Shown: positions 12,656 to 25,147 of the stretch, in pieces
How positions within the stretch are numbered: the stretch's first letter is position 1
Layout: every line of letters starts with the position of its first letter
Source of the DNA: Lactarius indigo
Taxonomy: Eukaryota; Basidiomycota; Agaricomycetes; Russulales; Russulaceae
Length of the DNA stretch: 64,000 bases
Direction of reading: 5' to 3'
Assembly: GCA_025766275.1 (NCBI GenBank)
Contig: JAFKAC010000030.1
Location: 1 to 64,000, forward strand
The notes under the pieces: model-generated
Seen by the model: only the letters and a program-made list of their open reading frames with translations
Database searches by the model: none
What the model was told of the DNA's origin: nothing
Made by a program: the position numbers and the translations under genes

Positions 12656-13389
12656 AACACGTGGGCTTGCACGTGGAAACGAGGAACGATGAATAGGCAT
12701 CGTCATGTTTCGTTGGACCTCAAAAGGAGGCACCCGTCAGCTCACAAGGAGGGAGCTTCCTCCACACCTCAGTCCAGCCCAGGCACAGGCGGAGGATTTC
12801 ACTCAAATGACTGGAGCTTAAATGAGCAAAAAAAAACAGAGACCACGCGGTTTCCCGGGCCGTTGATCCGCGATCCCCTTTGCCCCTGCACGACCGAGCC
12901 GCATGTTAGTCAAAAGAACTTCGGTACCGCTATACGGGCTCCACTTTTCTCCCACTTTTATCGGGCGATTTAGCGTTTGATTATTTGTGGACTGACATTA
13001 CCAGCGGTCGTGGAAATTCCTGAAGAGCCTAAGTTGGTGTAGTGCTCAGCGGCCTTTAGCTGCCAGTGGCGCTGAGCGCTGGGCATTGGCTGCTGGGTCT
13101 TTCATTCACTCATCCCAACTGAAGAGCTCTGCTATTTTTTTTGTTTTACGGCTTTCCAGACCGCCCAGACAGAAATACCAATATCCATGGTGACTCAAGA
13201 ATCTTGAAAGATCACTCAGCACTGCCGTCTCCGTCGCACCTGTGCCTCCGGGTCCTGGGTCTGTCTTTGTGAACGCAGAGAAGGTAAATGGCAATGCTTA
13301 TCCATCGCCCCTGTCTTTATCTGAGCCATTCCTCACTACACGTGTGTGCTAAATGAATCCTGTGTACTCCCTCTTCTTCCCGTCACATC
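12656..13389. other. Intergenic, nothing recognised
   Basis: Only short frames in all six readings and no repeat visible to me. Confidence 0.35.
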
Positions 13390-13680
13390 TCGGCTATCAT
13401 GCGGTCCGCCAGGGATGGGACTCGATATTGGCGCCGGCGATCTGAGGCGCCGAAAATTGGCTAGGCATTCCGCGTGAAGACCCCAGACACCATATCACAA
13501 TCTCTGTTTCCAGCAATGACGTCTCCATACAAGTACCTGGTCCATGTTGTCCTCCGGGGACTCTGTCTACCTCCTACAATTTTCGGAGACGATACCGGTG
13601 ATCATTGGAGCGGACATCTATTTTATGAGAATCCTGACAGTCTTATTCCTCACTAGGCCTGGTGCTCCCGCGTCCGTTCC
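13390..13680 (+). pseudogene. Decayed fragment of an APC amino-acid permease
   Basis: The plus strand here resembles part of the minus-strand permease at 2.6-5.6 kb. GGGATGGGACTCGATATTGG parallels that gene's exon beginning GGATGGGGCTCAATGCGCTA. The frame LDIGAGDLRRRKLARHS parallels LDISLGDLRDAESRLSG, ISVSSNDVS parallels LSVSGNDVS, and VYLLQFSETIPVIIGADI parallels IYLLQFSGKTMALIGAA. Stops and frame changes interrupt it, so it is a relic. The order of blocks is the same as in the gene, which indicates shared ancestry rather than chance. Confidence 0.65.
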
Positions 13681-15203
13681 ATGGGGTATCAAATTGTCGG
13701 TGAGTCGTTTCCTGCGTTTGTCAGAGATGGGGCGCTCAGTACTTACTACTCAGCCCCCGAGGAACAATGAATCAGGTAATCGCCGCTTGTCAGACAATCT
13801 GTTACGCATTCGGGGTTCCGTGGACGCGATGGTTTCACTTGGCGAGACCATCTCTAGGGCCCCTGGGGGTTCGCCGAATAGCAGCAGACGCGTCGTCGCG
13901 CACTGGCAGCCTACAGTCTCAGGACATGATGTGAACACAACTATGACAATCTACGACTTGGGGTATAATCACGCGCATCTGATTGCGGTTGTTGCAAGTC
14001 GTTCTTCCTCAGGCTAACAATGACTCATCCCCCCACTGGAACATTTCCTATAGTTGGTTGCACGTGCAGGCCCCATTTTAAACGACACAAAGCCTAGTAC
14101 GCTAAACTTTCCACAATAGGCGGTGTTGCGCCCCGAGCACGGGTTTCTCGCACCACGTGGCATCTCCAAAGGGATTCGAACACGAGGTTCAGGTCCCTCA
14201 GTGCACAACGCAACGTGTACTGCCGGACACCCTAAGAAATACTTCTGCCTTCGTTAATTCTGGATGTAAAGTCCAGCATGATCCGGTCATTACTTCTGCG
14301 TGCCGCCGACGTTCGCCTGGGTCGGCGCAATAGCTGAGGTGGAGTCATGGTCCCGATTCAGCGCTAGTGCGTGCATCAAGCTCACTCGTTGTGCCTAGCC
14401 CCATCCTTGGTTCATCAGCAATTCATTTTGTTCTAGAAACCTGCACCCTTCCTCCGCTACCCAGGCATCAGGTGATCTTGTCCATACTGTAGATTTGCGC
14501 ACATCGGGCCTGCCTATTTTGAGATTTTGGGCTTGCCGGCTCCAGTTCTATCCAATAACCTTCAATTCGCCTACCATGTCGTTGAAATGATCTCCCTTCT
14601 TCACTCTATTGTGATATGCGCGCATTTTTTGTTTATGAGCAGCAAGCCGTGCCAGGACCATTTCTACCAGAGTGCTGCCGTACTCACGAATCGTCTTACA
14701 ATCTTCTTAAAGATCTTCTTAACTTGCTGTGCTATATACGCACGGCATACTAGAAGGGTTTCGTCCGCACCATGTCGTACATATGATCGCTGTTGTAAGC
14801 GAGGCTGTATCACTAGGTCGACGCTCGTGCCATCCATGACAGGAGCAGCATGGAATCACGGAAATTGAAATTTCTCTCGGCCTCGTAATCACTGAGCACA
14901 GGTCTGTCTTGTCCTAAAATGGCCAAGCTTCGACTGGCGCTTCAGGCCGGCGCAAAACCGTTCCCGGACACACCTGAGACCGAACCTGTCGACAATGAAT
15001 ACAACAGATCTTTCTTTCCAGTTATCATTAATTTGTTCCGGTTCTCTGATAGCGATCACTGCACCTGCTCCAACCCTGTCCAACAGCTGCTCTATGAGGA
15101 TGAGACCAAGGACGGGACTGAACAGCATTCCACTATTCAAACTATTTAAAACCCTTTTACACCAAGGGAGAGCACCCTCGCTGTTACCACCTTCCCTTAT
15201 CAC
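13681..15203. other. Gene-poor region
   Basis: Open frames such as plus 13544-14017 and minus 14889-15209 lack recognisable domains and conserved splice sites. More decayed permease sequence may continue just after 13680, but I could not follow it. Confidence 0.3.
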
Positions 15204-15668
15204 ATGCACTCTGCAATCATCGACACCCCTTTCTCCTTGAGACCTACGAAGATTTTGGAGAATGCAGACAAGTTAATGGAACACGCCCGAGCGCTCTACG
15301 AAAACTACGAGCACGTCATGAAACCTATAGATCGTACTGTGGCCGAAGATAAAATGACTATGTGAGTAGCATATCCCACCAGGTTATTGTAGGCCAAGAC
15401 CTGAACTAAAACGTTTTTTTTTTTTTTTTTTCACAGGGCCAACGATTTCAGGCACGGTGTAGAGGGGAAGTCTTGGCTCGCTCAAGCAGAGCAGGCGAAA
15501 CTATACTACAATCAGGCTCAAGAGGCGTTGGCGACTGTCAAGGTAAGTACGACTCCATTTCTAGGGTGGGGTGCTTATAACTCATCTCTTTTCCAGAGAT
15601 GTGTCGATGAAGCGATTGAAACCAGGTGTCGGAAGGAAGGCGCCCTCGTATCGCATTCAGCACGGTAG
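15204..15668 (+). CDS. Small conserved basidiomycete-type protein, 111 aa, unknown function
   Basis: Three exons (15204-15361, 15437-15542, 15597-15668) join in frame to 111 codons plus stop with good GT-AG sites; the first intron contains a run of about 19 T before the acceptor. The protein starts MHSAIIDTPFSLRPTKILEN, is highly charged with Ala/Glu/Lys-rich helices, has no signal peptide or membrane segment and carries the WLAQAEQAKLYYNQAQEAL helix seen in its paralogue at 12041. Small proteins with an N-terminal 'ADxLMxxARxLYE' helix and a later 'W..A...A..YY..A' helix are frequent, lineage-expanded unknowns in Agaricomycetes. Its reading frame and splice sites are intact where the 12-kb copy's are damaged, so this is the likely functional member. 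Confidence 0.7.
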
Positions 15669-16049
15669 CTGGTTAAATAGCTGTGTCGGCGGATCCCGGG
15701 TCCTGCCTTCGTGTGTATCGTGGTCGTTACTATATTATATATCTTAGACTCGAGCTGGTGACAGCGGAGAATGAGGATGAGGAGTCGCAACTGCAGGATC
15801 CTCGCTCTATCGAGGGTCCTAAGCGCACCCACTTAGAGCGAGCAGCCACCGCCGGTCTATCATACTGGCATTACGTCACTGTATAGTATATGTACTGTAT
15901 CGCTGATTGGGAGGCCAGCAGCCTGGGTCTTACCTTCAGAGCTTTCCTCCTCAACGGCAACTTGGTACAGTAGCAGGGGTGCTAGATACAGAATGTTGCT
16001 AGCTGCCAGTCACGGTATTAGTGGTGAAGTGCAAGTAGGTCAATCTCCC
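15669..16049. other. Intergenic, nothing recognised
   Basis: Short region between the small plus-strand gene and the 3' end of the first DUF6535 pseudogene, so it is a convergent 3'-3' spacer. No feature seen. Confidence 0.35.
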
Positions 16050-18762
16050 TCATACTCGGTATCTTCTAGATGGCTCTTGCAATGGGTATGTCTGGATCAG
16101 TAATCGGTAGCGGTGACGAAGATTGTGGCGGATGATCTAAGGCGGCCATAGTACTTGCGTCGATTGGCGATTCGCCTCCGGGGGACGAGGTGCGTCCCTG
16201 TCCTCGCGCAGACCGGGCTTCGGGCTACCATCGTCCTTGGTAGCAGCGCTCATGTCAGAAGCGTGGTAGTAGTCACTACTTTAGAGCGACGAGATTTTTC
16301 CAAGACAGGGAGAGGTCGGATCGAGTCATGGGCGGATGTGAAGACAGCGGCGGACATGTAGGGAGCGTATTTTCGAGAACTGGATTAGAAGAAGGGACGA
16401 TCGGTGTATCGGAAGGCGTCAGGAGCTGGAGGGCAACGGTAGCGGGTGGGGAGGTAGTGGAAAGAGGAGGAGCAGATGTGGATGTGGATGTAGATGTTTC
16501 GGAGGGGGTGGGGCGTTGTCGTCACTAAGTTGATAATGTCCCGTATTGCGCTCGCAGCGGCTGGATTCGGTGATGTAAATGGAATGCGGGGGCTTTCGGT
16601 GGTTGTCTGATGGACGAGATGGAAGTTGTCGAGTGATGGCAATCCGCGAGGCTTTCGACTGCATGGGGAAGGGGTACGGACAAGGAAGGCGTATCGGGAC
16701 TGGCAAGGGAAGCAGGGGACAGCGCGGCGCTATCGTGCAGACAGTTGGAGTAAAAGAGGCGCTGTAGGTGTGAGGTGTTGGGTCCGGATGATGACTAGGG
16801 ACATTGCATGCCGGATACGACGTCGGGTCGAACAGAATCCGGTTGCGATTGCTAGTAGAGGCGGAGTACCTTGTTGGGGTGGCATCGGTATCTTGATGTA
16901 GGGCGCTGTGACGTTACGGATGGGTCTGAGGATTTGGAACGCCATCCACGATGGTCATCGTCTTGCGCTTTGAGAACAATTTGATTCCAGAGCGCACAGA
17001 ACTCGTGCTGCAGTTGGGGTATCGTATCTAGTACATTGAAATTCGAAGCCGTCTCTAGAATGAACGAGAACTCGACCGACGGCCAAGACGATTCCCCGTA
17101 ATGGTCAAATTGGCGACGAGTGATATGGATCAAGATGACAAGTGACAGGCTGTCGCCGTGCGTGGCGTAGTCTCGGAGGACAGCTTCTTGGACGCCGAGT
17201 TCAGTCGAGGCAAGAATAAACCAAGAGTCATCGCGTTGTTGCGGCCTGCAAGATTTTGGTGAATGTAGCTTCAGCAACCGAAACAATATCCTCGCGCATG
17301 TTGTAGCCCCAGCTCCTCACAGTCCGCACAATTTCGGCAACAAGCGGACCGCTCTGTTGGTAGTTGGCCAAAATCCTCTCGAGAATTATCAATGCCGTGG
17401 GAGTGATTATCGGATCGGTGGCCTTCGCGCATATTATGGCCCTCCGCTTTTTGACGGGCTCGGGTAGCAAATCGGATGAGAAAGTGCGGTCAAACAACCC
17501 CATCAACGCCGTCGAAAACTTCTTCTGTTGATCCCAAGGAGACTGGGCAGTGGATCGTTGACCACTTTCGAGCTGCGGAAGCCAGGTAAGCCGGCAAAGA
17601 AGCGCTCCAGTTCGTGGTCTTCGTCCAAACTGTCGAACGTCCACATAAATGCGCGAGTATCAATCTCCAGTGGTGAGTTCAGGGCAGTTTCTTCGGCTGT
17701 CTTCTGTATGCCTTGCACAAGCATTTTGCGATAACTTTCCTCCAAAAAGCGACAGCGACGATAAACTTCGCCACTGAAATAATCCAGTTGAGTGAGGCGC
17801 CGAAGAGCCCGAAAGACGACGAACGGTATCCCAACGATGATGGGCCACGTCAGCGATGTAAGCGGTGTGTAGTACGGGCTGTCGTGGAAAAATTGGAATG
17901 AAAGTGAAACATCCGTACAGGGCGTGCAAACGCCGACCCACGACAACACCATTTTGAAGATAGTGAGATTGACGTTGCATAGGAGTACCACCAGGCCGGC
18001 AAAGAATAGAAACAGAGAAACATGTAGCAGTGTGGGCAACGCTTCGATCACCCAGGAAGCAGAAACTTCTCGACCCCTTCAAAGTAGAACGCACGGATCC
18101 GGGCTCGCTTGTGTGGACTGTAACGCGGCTGAGTGACCTTGAGGTACCTCCGTGCCCACTGCTGTAGCAATGTCGCGAGGAGAGCACAGGTGAGACTGAT
18201 AACCAAGCTCATACCCAAAGTGAGTTGACCCAAACTGCATAATTTGGCGGGGAGAATGTGGGTGGAGAAGCAGGAAGAGAACCGAAATGTTGGATCGATT
18301 TGGGTCGGAAACGGTGTGATAGATATTTGCAAGGTAGAAATTAGAGGTGTCTTGCAGGTTAGGTCGAATGTCCTGAATCAACACTGAGATCAATGACATG
18401 ACAGCAGCAGAGAATAAACCAGTCTTTGAAAGATGAGTGCTGAGTCAGAGTGAAGAATGGTATTAGAAGATTGTGACGCACAAAGATGAGGATCCCGTCA
18501 GCATCCGCTTTCCATCCATCAGCCATCTTTTTGTCTTCCTCCGAGGCCATTTCCAGATACATTGAAAAAATAGGTCCAGAGCCATCAACAAAATTAGACA
18601 TGCCATGCAATGCTTGATTCTGTACCAACTGGGGTGGGTAGTCACCTATTTGGGGGGTAGGAGTATGTGGGAACAGCGATGACAGGGCCACGTGGAAGTA
18701 ACGCACCTATACCAAATCCTACATTGGGTAGGTCGGTTGCCTCGTGAGGAGCCCGCGACATG
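16050..18762 (-). pseudogene. DUF6535 family pseudogene, copy A
   Basis: Exon 1 begins with Met-Ser-Arg-Ala-Pro-His-Glu-Ala-Thr at 18762, as in other copies. Exon 2 carries FVDGSGPIFSMYLEMA and the DADGILIF block. The core then follows in several reading frames: SVLIQDIRPNLQDTSNFYLA, then LVISLTCALLATLLQQWAR, then ALPTLLHVSLFLFFAGLVV up to WTFDSLDEDHELERFFAGLP, then TFSSDLLPEPVKKRRA, then RDDSWFILASTELGVQE. Frame changes are needed near 18250, 18050, 17560, 17260 and 16950. The Ser/Pro/Thr-rich tail can be followed to about 16050, again in mixed frames. Alignment with copy B shows the order of segments is unchanged, so the gene decayed in place. Confidence 0.88.
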
Positions 18763-19329
18763 TTGGTCGTTGCGAAGTGCTTCCGCGCTTACATCATCAC
18801 CATGCGAAGAATTGGCCATCTCAAGAGTTTACCATCACTCTCTCGTTTTCCGCTACACCCTTTCTTGCTACCAACCTCCCCTCCTGCCCAGTGAAGAAAG
18901 AAAGAAAAGGTGGACGAAAATGTGAGAATAAGACTTTGAAGCTCACGCACAGGAAATGGACAGATCGACATACTGTATATCTCGGATGCGTATCGACCAT
19001 TTACTTTGAGCCTTCTGATCTTCTTCCAGTCCTTCAATTCCGTTGCTCGACGTTTGGCCCTCGTTATTTTCGAATAATATTCAAGTGCCAGTTTGCCCAG
19101 GTGGAATAACTTACTCCAGCAGACACGAGCATGTGCGCAAACAAAGCAGGGCTTGGGAACCGATTTTATGAGCTCGGAGCGCTCCTCGCATGGGATTTCT
19201 TTGCGCCCCATTACCGCAACGACATATTCACCTGCAACGATGGCTTAATTTAGTCGCATACACCAAATTCCGCTCCGTGTGGAATATTCTCAATGTTTTT
19301 TTCCCCCCGATATTGACGGCACCCGTGGC
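18763..19329. other. Divergent spacer upstream of copy A
   Basis: Holds the former promoter side of copy A (minus) and the approach to the plus-strand 'Y' tract. No gene recognised. Confidence 0.35.
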
Positions 19330-19900
19330 CCCAGACTCTCGTCACAATGCGCATCGGAGTATTTCATACCCACCTTTACCTCCCGCATCGTCCTCATGGT
19401 TTCAATCGCCCCGACTTACTGAAATTTTCGATACCAACGCTTTCGAGACATAATGCCATTCTCGACAAGTGGCCCATCCTGCTGGTTATCGCGGTCAATA
19501 TCGATGTTCGAGAGTTAGAAATGTCTAACCAGGTGTGTACAGAGACTCCCGTATCACTGCTCATCAGCATACAATGGTTCAAAAAAGCGAGCCTTACACC
19601 ATACACCTTCTGCTCTTCGAACCATGATCGTGAGAATGTCAGCATCTCTTCGCGCAGTCTCACACTATATACCCAACATCAAGCAGCTGTCCATAGCCTA
19701 TCACATTTTTCCTCATGCGTGGACAAGATCGGGACCTCCCAGCCAGGACCCATGGTTCCAAGTCTCCCACCCTGCACCATCGAAGGACACTCCAGGCAGC
19801 GCACTCCCTGAGATTGGGAACTTCGATCTTGGTTGTGGCGGGCTTGCAATCTGATGACCTCCCCGCCATGTCTGCTTTCCGCTCCTTTATTTTCCTTCTC
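19330..19900 (+). other. 'Y' tract, copy 1: degenerate divergent coding-like sequence
   Basis: Related in DNA to the tracts at 36.8-37.8 and 47.0-48.1 kb. The shared parts are a frame ending PILLVIAVN then LEMSNQ followed by a GT donor (parallel to ILPVIGELEMVTQ), and a later block with TGCGTGGAC..GATCGGGAC followed by a TCCCACC stretch and TGATGACCTC. The frames differ between copies and stops are frequent. Each Y tract lies upstream of a minus-strand DUF6535 gene and points away from it. I do not recognise a protein family. Confidence 0.4.
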
Positions 19901-20829
19901 GTGAGTCCTGTTTGTAGGCTCATAGATCTCGCCGAGGAATAGGAAAATGAGGACGACGGTGTTGTCTAGGATGAAGGCGGGTCTCACAACAACGTTTATT
20001 GGGGGCAGCGCCCCGGGTCTCACTCCGGGGCTTCCGTCCTTCGTCTTAAGACGACTCTCCTGCGTTCGAGTCTCGGCGTTGGAAGTGGAATTGTAACTCC
20101 CCCTCGCATTTTCCTACGCGACGTCCTACGCCCTGTTGCCTACTTAGCGCTCTCCATCTCGAACAACAGTCAGCCGCACATGCTTGCGCGTTGTCCCACT
20201 TCACCACCTAGCCTATCACGTGCTTCGCGTTCGTAGGCGCCTGAGGCTGTTGGGTGTCGTAAGTCACTTCATTGCTGGTGATCGACATGATGTTTTCACG
20301 TTCCCAGGTCTCTTCAGCCGGCGTGCGCCCCTTCCTCATTGACGTGTTTCCATCCTTGACTTCCCACTCGTCCCGACCGACCTGGTCATAGATGTGTACC
20401 CTCTTTGCGCGGACATTTTCCACCTGGCTTCAGAAAGCAATACCATATCTCTCACCGCTCCCGCTCATTTCAAATTTGGCCACATAGCCATGCACCTCGG
20501 TTTCCGCGCCTTTTCATACCGACCACTTCGATAGCCTTTGCACCTAATTGAACAATAACGGAGCTCCTATCGACGTGGCCACTGGTGGCCTGTATGATTC
20601 CGTAAGTATGCAGCTGACTAACCCCTTTATTGTTCGTTTATGATAGCAACTGTGGTGGTTCGCTATGCACCTTACGTCTGACGGGGTTGCGGCGTGCTTC
20701 GCTATGCTATGGTTGCCCATATTTTACCACATCATTCGTAGTCGTACAATTCCGAGCCAAAAGTACCATGACGGTAATATCGAGGTTCCAACAATGATTA
20801 TGTACACTATTCTATCATAGAAGGACACG
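19901..20829. other. Spacer between Y tract and 3' end of copy B
   Basis: No gene recognised. Around 20640-20830 the sequence resembles the 3' flanks at 24.97-25.15 and 38.7-38.95 kb (a run of hydrophobic codons, then a CATGACGGTAATATCGAGGT-like block close to the gene end), so it is probably duplicated 3' flank of DUF6535 genes. A perfect 14-nt palindrome, TCGTCTTAAGACGA, lies near 20040-20053. Confidence 0.35.
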
Positions 20830-23695
20830 TTACACGATATCGTATTGGTTATAAGATAGGTGCAGAGGACGATCCCCTGTATGTTTGGCATCAAGAGAGC
20901 GCCGTGAAGGTTCGAAAATAGCTACACCGGTAACTGATGGCGGTGACCGTGACTGTGATGGAAGATCCGGGATGGCCATGCTACTTTCATTCTCACGAAT
21001 AGAAGAAGAATCAAGAGTCCCATTGTCTTTGCGCAAACCAGACTTTGGATTAATACCTCCGTCCTCAGCAACAACGCCAAGATCAGGTGGAGGAGTTGGC
21101 TGGAGAGAAGCGAAGAGAGAAGTGGGAGCTAGCACCAGTGAATGAGATTCTGGCGAAGATGATGCGTGGTCAGGTTCAGTCGCGGGAGAATCGGAGGACA
21201 ACGACGGACCTGTAATGGGCTTATCAACTAGAACCGAAGTGGGAGAAGGTGACGATGGAATGTTTGGATCATCCGAAGGAGTGTGGCGGTGTGCGTTGCG
21301 TGGAACGGCAACAGCATCTGGTGGGGAAGTTGAGGCCTTTGGCTTAGGAGGAGGGTTGGACGTCGAAAGATCTAGGGTGGGGGGGTGCGTTGCTCTTGCG
21401 CAGGTGCTAATGCTCCCGTATGTCGCACAAGTGGCGACTGGATTCGGGGAAGTGGAAGGGGTGCGATATCTTCCCGTTGTTGACCTATCAACATGTAAGG
21501 AAACTGAAACAGATATGCTGTTGTCAAGCGGCGGCACATCTGTGAGGTTTCCTTCGACACGAAGTAAGGCACGTGTGGAAGAAGGCACATCTGGTCTACT
21601 GGCAAGGAAAGAGGGGACGGGTGCCGTGTCGTTATGGTCATGCGGGGCTGCGCGCACGAGGGCCGTGGAGGTAGAGACATCATCTGTGTGGGATGCCCCG
21701 TCAGGATGATGGCCAGGGACGTTACACAGTGGATACGAAGATGGCTCTAACAGAATTTGGTCGTGATCCGTAGTGGTGGAGGAGAACCGTGTTGGGGTAG
21801 AAATGGTATTGTGATGGAGAGCAACGTAAACGTTGCGAATCGGTCCCAGAATAAGGAGCGCCATCAATTGGTCGTTGTCGTTCTGTGCTCTGAGAACGAT
21901 TTGATTCCAGAGAGCACAGAACTCGCGCTGCAGTTCAGGTGACGTATCTCGTACATTGAAATTAGAAGCCGCTTGTAGAATGACCGAGTACCCGAACGGC
22001 AGCCAGGATGGATCCCGGAAAAGGCTGAATTGCTGACGAGTGACGTGAATCAAGATGGCGAGTGATAGGCTGTCACCGTGTGCGGCGTAGTCTCGGAGGA
22101 CGGATCCTTGGACACCGAGTTCATTGGAAGCGAGAATAAACCAAGAGTCGTTGCGCCGCTGCGCCGTCGCGACAATACTGGTAAGTATGGCTTGTACAAC
22201 CAATGCGGTGCCTTTGTCTCCACTCTGGCAATCGGCCCAGCCTCTCACGATAAGGCCAAATTCGGCAGTACGCAGTCCCTCGTATTGTTGGTCTCCATAC
22301 ACAATTCGATGGAGGATCCACTGATATGAATAGGGAATTTCAGCTGGATCAAGGGCCTTCGCGCAGATGACCGCTCGCCGGTTTTTGACAGGCTCCGGAA
22401 GCAGATCGGACGAGAACGTACGGTCCGACAATCCGATCAATGCCCGCAAAAGCTTCCGTTGTTGGTCCTCGGTGAGAGCGGGAAGAGGATCGTCGACCAC
22501 TTTTGAGTTGCGGAAGCCGGGTAAGCCGGAAAAGAAGCGCTCCAGTTCGTGATCTTCGTCCAAACTGTCGAACGTCCACAGAAACGCGCGAGTAACAAGA
22601 TCCGATGGTGAGTTTAAAGCGGTTTCCTCGGCTGTCTTCTGCATCCCCTGTACAAGTAGTTTGCGAGAACTTCCCTCCAAATCTAGAAAGTGGTTCAGGG
22701 ACCCATAACTAAAGCACGGAAAGCCGGTCAACCATCGAAGGACCCGAAACGTGACAAATGGTATTCCGGTGACGATATTCCACACCGGCAATGAAAGCGG
22801 GGTGTGGTATGGACTGTCATGACGAAAGATCGGCATGAATGTGATACATCCGTAGAGAACCGTGCAAACGCTGGCCCATGACAGCACCGACCTGAAAATC
22901 GTGAGATCAACGTTGCATAGGAATACAACCAGGCCGGCGAAGAACAGGAACAAGGAGACGTGGAGAAGTGTAGGTAATGCTTCAACCGCCCACGGAAGGA
23001 GAAACTTGTCAACCCCTTCAAAGTAGAACGCGCGAATTTGTGCTCGCTTGTGTGGACTGTAACGCGACTGGGTGACCTCGAGATATCTTCGTGCCCACCG
23101 TTGTAGCAAGGTCGCGAGCAGAGCACAGGCAAGACTGATGACCAAGCTCAGGAACCATAGCAAGTTTACCCAGACCGCAAAGTTCGGTGGAGAGAATGGT
23201 GGTGGGGAAGCAGGGGGGGAACCCGATATGTTGGATTGATTTGGGTTGGCGAGAGTTTGATAGATATTCGCGAGATAGAAGTTGGAGGTGTCCTGCGGGT
23301 TTGGTCGAATGTCCTGAATCGACACTGAGATCAACGACGCAACGGCTGCAGAGAATAAACCGGTCTTTGGTCGGTGAGTCGATGTGAAGCACGTATTAGA
23401 AGATTGAGGCCCACAAATATCAGAATCCCGTCCGCGTCAGCTTTCCAGTTCTCAACCATCTTCTTGTCTTCTTCTGTCGCCATTTCTAAATACATTGAAA
23501 AAATAGGTCCGGAGCCATCAACAAAGTTAGGAACTCCTTGTGATGCCTGAGTTGGCGCTGACTGGGGTGGATACCGGTGGTCACCTAGCAGACACGTTAG
23601 AAAGCAAATTCAAGTCAAGTGCCAATGGGACCAAGGTTGGCTGTACCTATTCCTACAAATGGCACATTGGTAGCCTCGTGAAGCGTTCGAGACAT
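20830..23695 (-). CDS. DUF6535 family membrane protein, copy B (intact, 917 aa)
   Basis: Three exons (23695-23647, 23584-23415, 23364-20830) join in frame. The DUF6535 region begins FVDGSGPIFSMYLEMA and has the DADGILIF-TGLFSAAVASL signature exactly at the second exon junction. About five hydrophobic helices lie near residues 74-90, 135-160, 200-223, 228-250 and 264-281, so the N-terminal third should be membrane-embedded. A helical soluble region follows with RAFLWTFDSLDEDHELERFF (about 332-351), TFSSDLLPEPVKNRRA, LRDYAAHGDSLSLAILIHV and FCALWNQIVLRAQ, then SSYPLCNVPGHH at about 615. The last 290 residues are Ser/Pro/Thr-rich and low in complexity, but end in a conserved TGDRPLHLSYNQYDIV. 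DUF6535 is a large Agaricomycete-restricted family of unknown function. This copy has no break and is one of two full-length intact members here. Confidence 0.9.
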
Positions 23696-25147
23696 TGAGG
23701 ATGATATCAATGACGCGGATACAGTGAAGGGTGTAAAAAATACATTTAGAGTGACCGTGATCCTTCTGGATGTGATCCTTGGGGGCGGTGCTGTACCGCT
23801 TCCCGCAGCAACGCTTTTCCGCTCTGAAACCTGGAAATTTTCCCATTTCAAAAATGGACTTGGCTGATGGTTACCATTAGAAACTACTGTAAATTTAAAG
23901 CGGTGCGCACTATATTGAGTGCTACTAGTCCTGACTAGTATAGTACCGCCTACTGTAGTAATGTCCAATATTCTTTTCCTGATGCTTGTGAAATCCGGGT
24001 TGTTCCTACGGGACAAATGGTCTTGTGTAGTAGAGAGATTGAAGTAAGGAGACAGCTTCATTCACTCGACCTGACCTGGGTGAGGAGGATTTACTTTGCG
24101 CTTATCTGATTACTGTATGAGTACGATATTGTAGGCGTACACTAGCCCCCTCTAAAATGAACTATTCTGACCTTAGGTCACAATGCGATGACAGCAGCAT
24201 TTGGTGAACGGCTCAAACCAAGGGAACTGCTCTTGGGGTCCCAGGCGAGCGAAAAGCGATGGAGGGCTATGGTCAATAGTGCAAGGGACGTAGCTTAGAC
24301 TTCATGGGCGCGTCCGAGGATCCGGGACTTCGCCAGATACAAAACAGAACTGGGATGTTGACACCATGACAATATCTAATATCTGCACCCATTGGAAGTA
24401 TAAAATGGCTCGCACGGATCAAAGTACGAATCCAGTTGTAGGCTAAGCGAGTTCATCTGATATCGTGAATCATGTCCGGGAGACGAAGCTCTTTGAGGGC
24501 GTTGGACATTTTATGTACGTTTTCCAGGTGTCTGGGAACAATAATACTTCAAGTTCAACCCAGAGAGGTGAGAATGAAATAGGGAATGTACAGTGCTGAT
24601 GGGGCGCAAAGTTTGGACAAAGAGCCGGAGAAATGAAAAGCGAGAGAAATGGAAAGGCAGTGCGACATTGTTTGGCTTTGTTATTGTTACAGTCTCGAGA
24701 ACTTGAAACGGCAAAGACATGCAATATTTGAGGAGGACAAGGCGGAGGGTACCTTTTTGAGAACAGGTGCGTGGATACTTGGTCGTCACCTGTGTCTTAT
24801 TCAGGGCGAAGTACAGATCGCCAAGCTCGACAGTCCATCTCACTGGGCAGACCAGCACCCTACACCTATGAAGCGATACGGCACAATAGTGGAGCTAGAC
24901 TGAGCTAGTATGATGCAGCAAGTACACAGCTGGCTATTCACTTTATAGTTAGCTACCTCGCTGTGTACCATACGTCTCAATAGGACCTGTGGCTTACCCT
25001 CCCAATTCTGCTCACGGTTACCGCATATTTTGCCATACCATTTGTATCTTGTAGCCAAAAACTCCAAGACAGGGTGCCGATGGTGGAATTGGAGGTACAA
25101 CAAGAACAACTATTCTATCATTACGGAATGCTGTACATGATATGATA
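23696..25147. other. Spacer between copies B and C
   Basis: No complete gene. The last 200 bases share the hydrophobic-codon 3' flank seen beside copy B and at 38.7 kb. Plus-strand frames between 24.6 and 24.9 kb are open but unsupported. Confidence 0.35.

Noticed and set aside
14150..14215. Minus-strand B-box-like GTTCGAATCCC
   Set aside because: The sequence upstream does not fold into a cloverleaf and has no A-box.
20000..20075. tRNA-like stretch with a B-box-like TTCGAGTC and a CTTAAG loop in a stem
   Set aside because: No A-box, no pairing acceptor arms and no matching D-arm; only the 14-nt palindrome and B-box resemblance remain.
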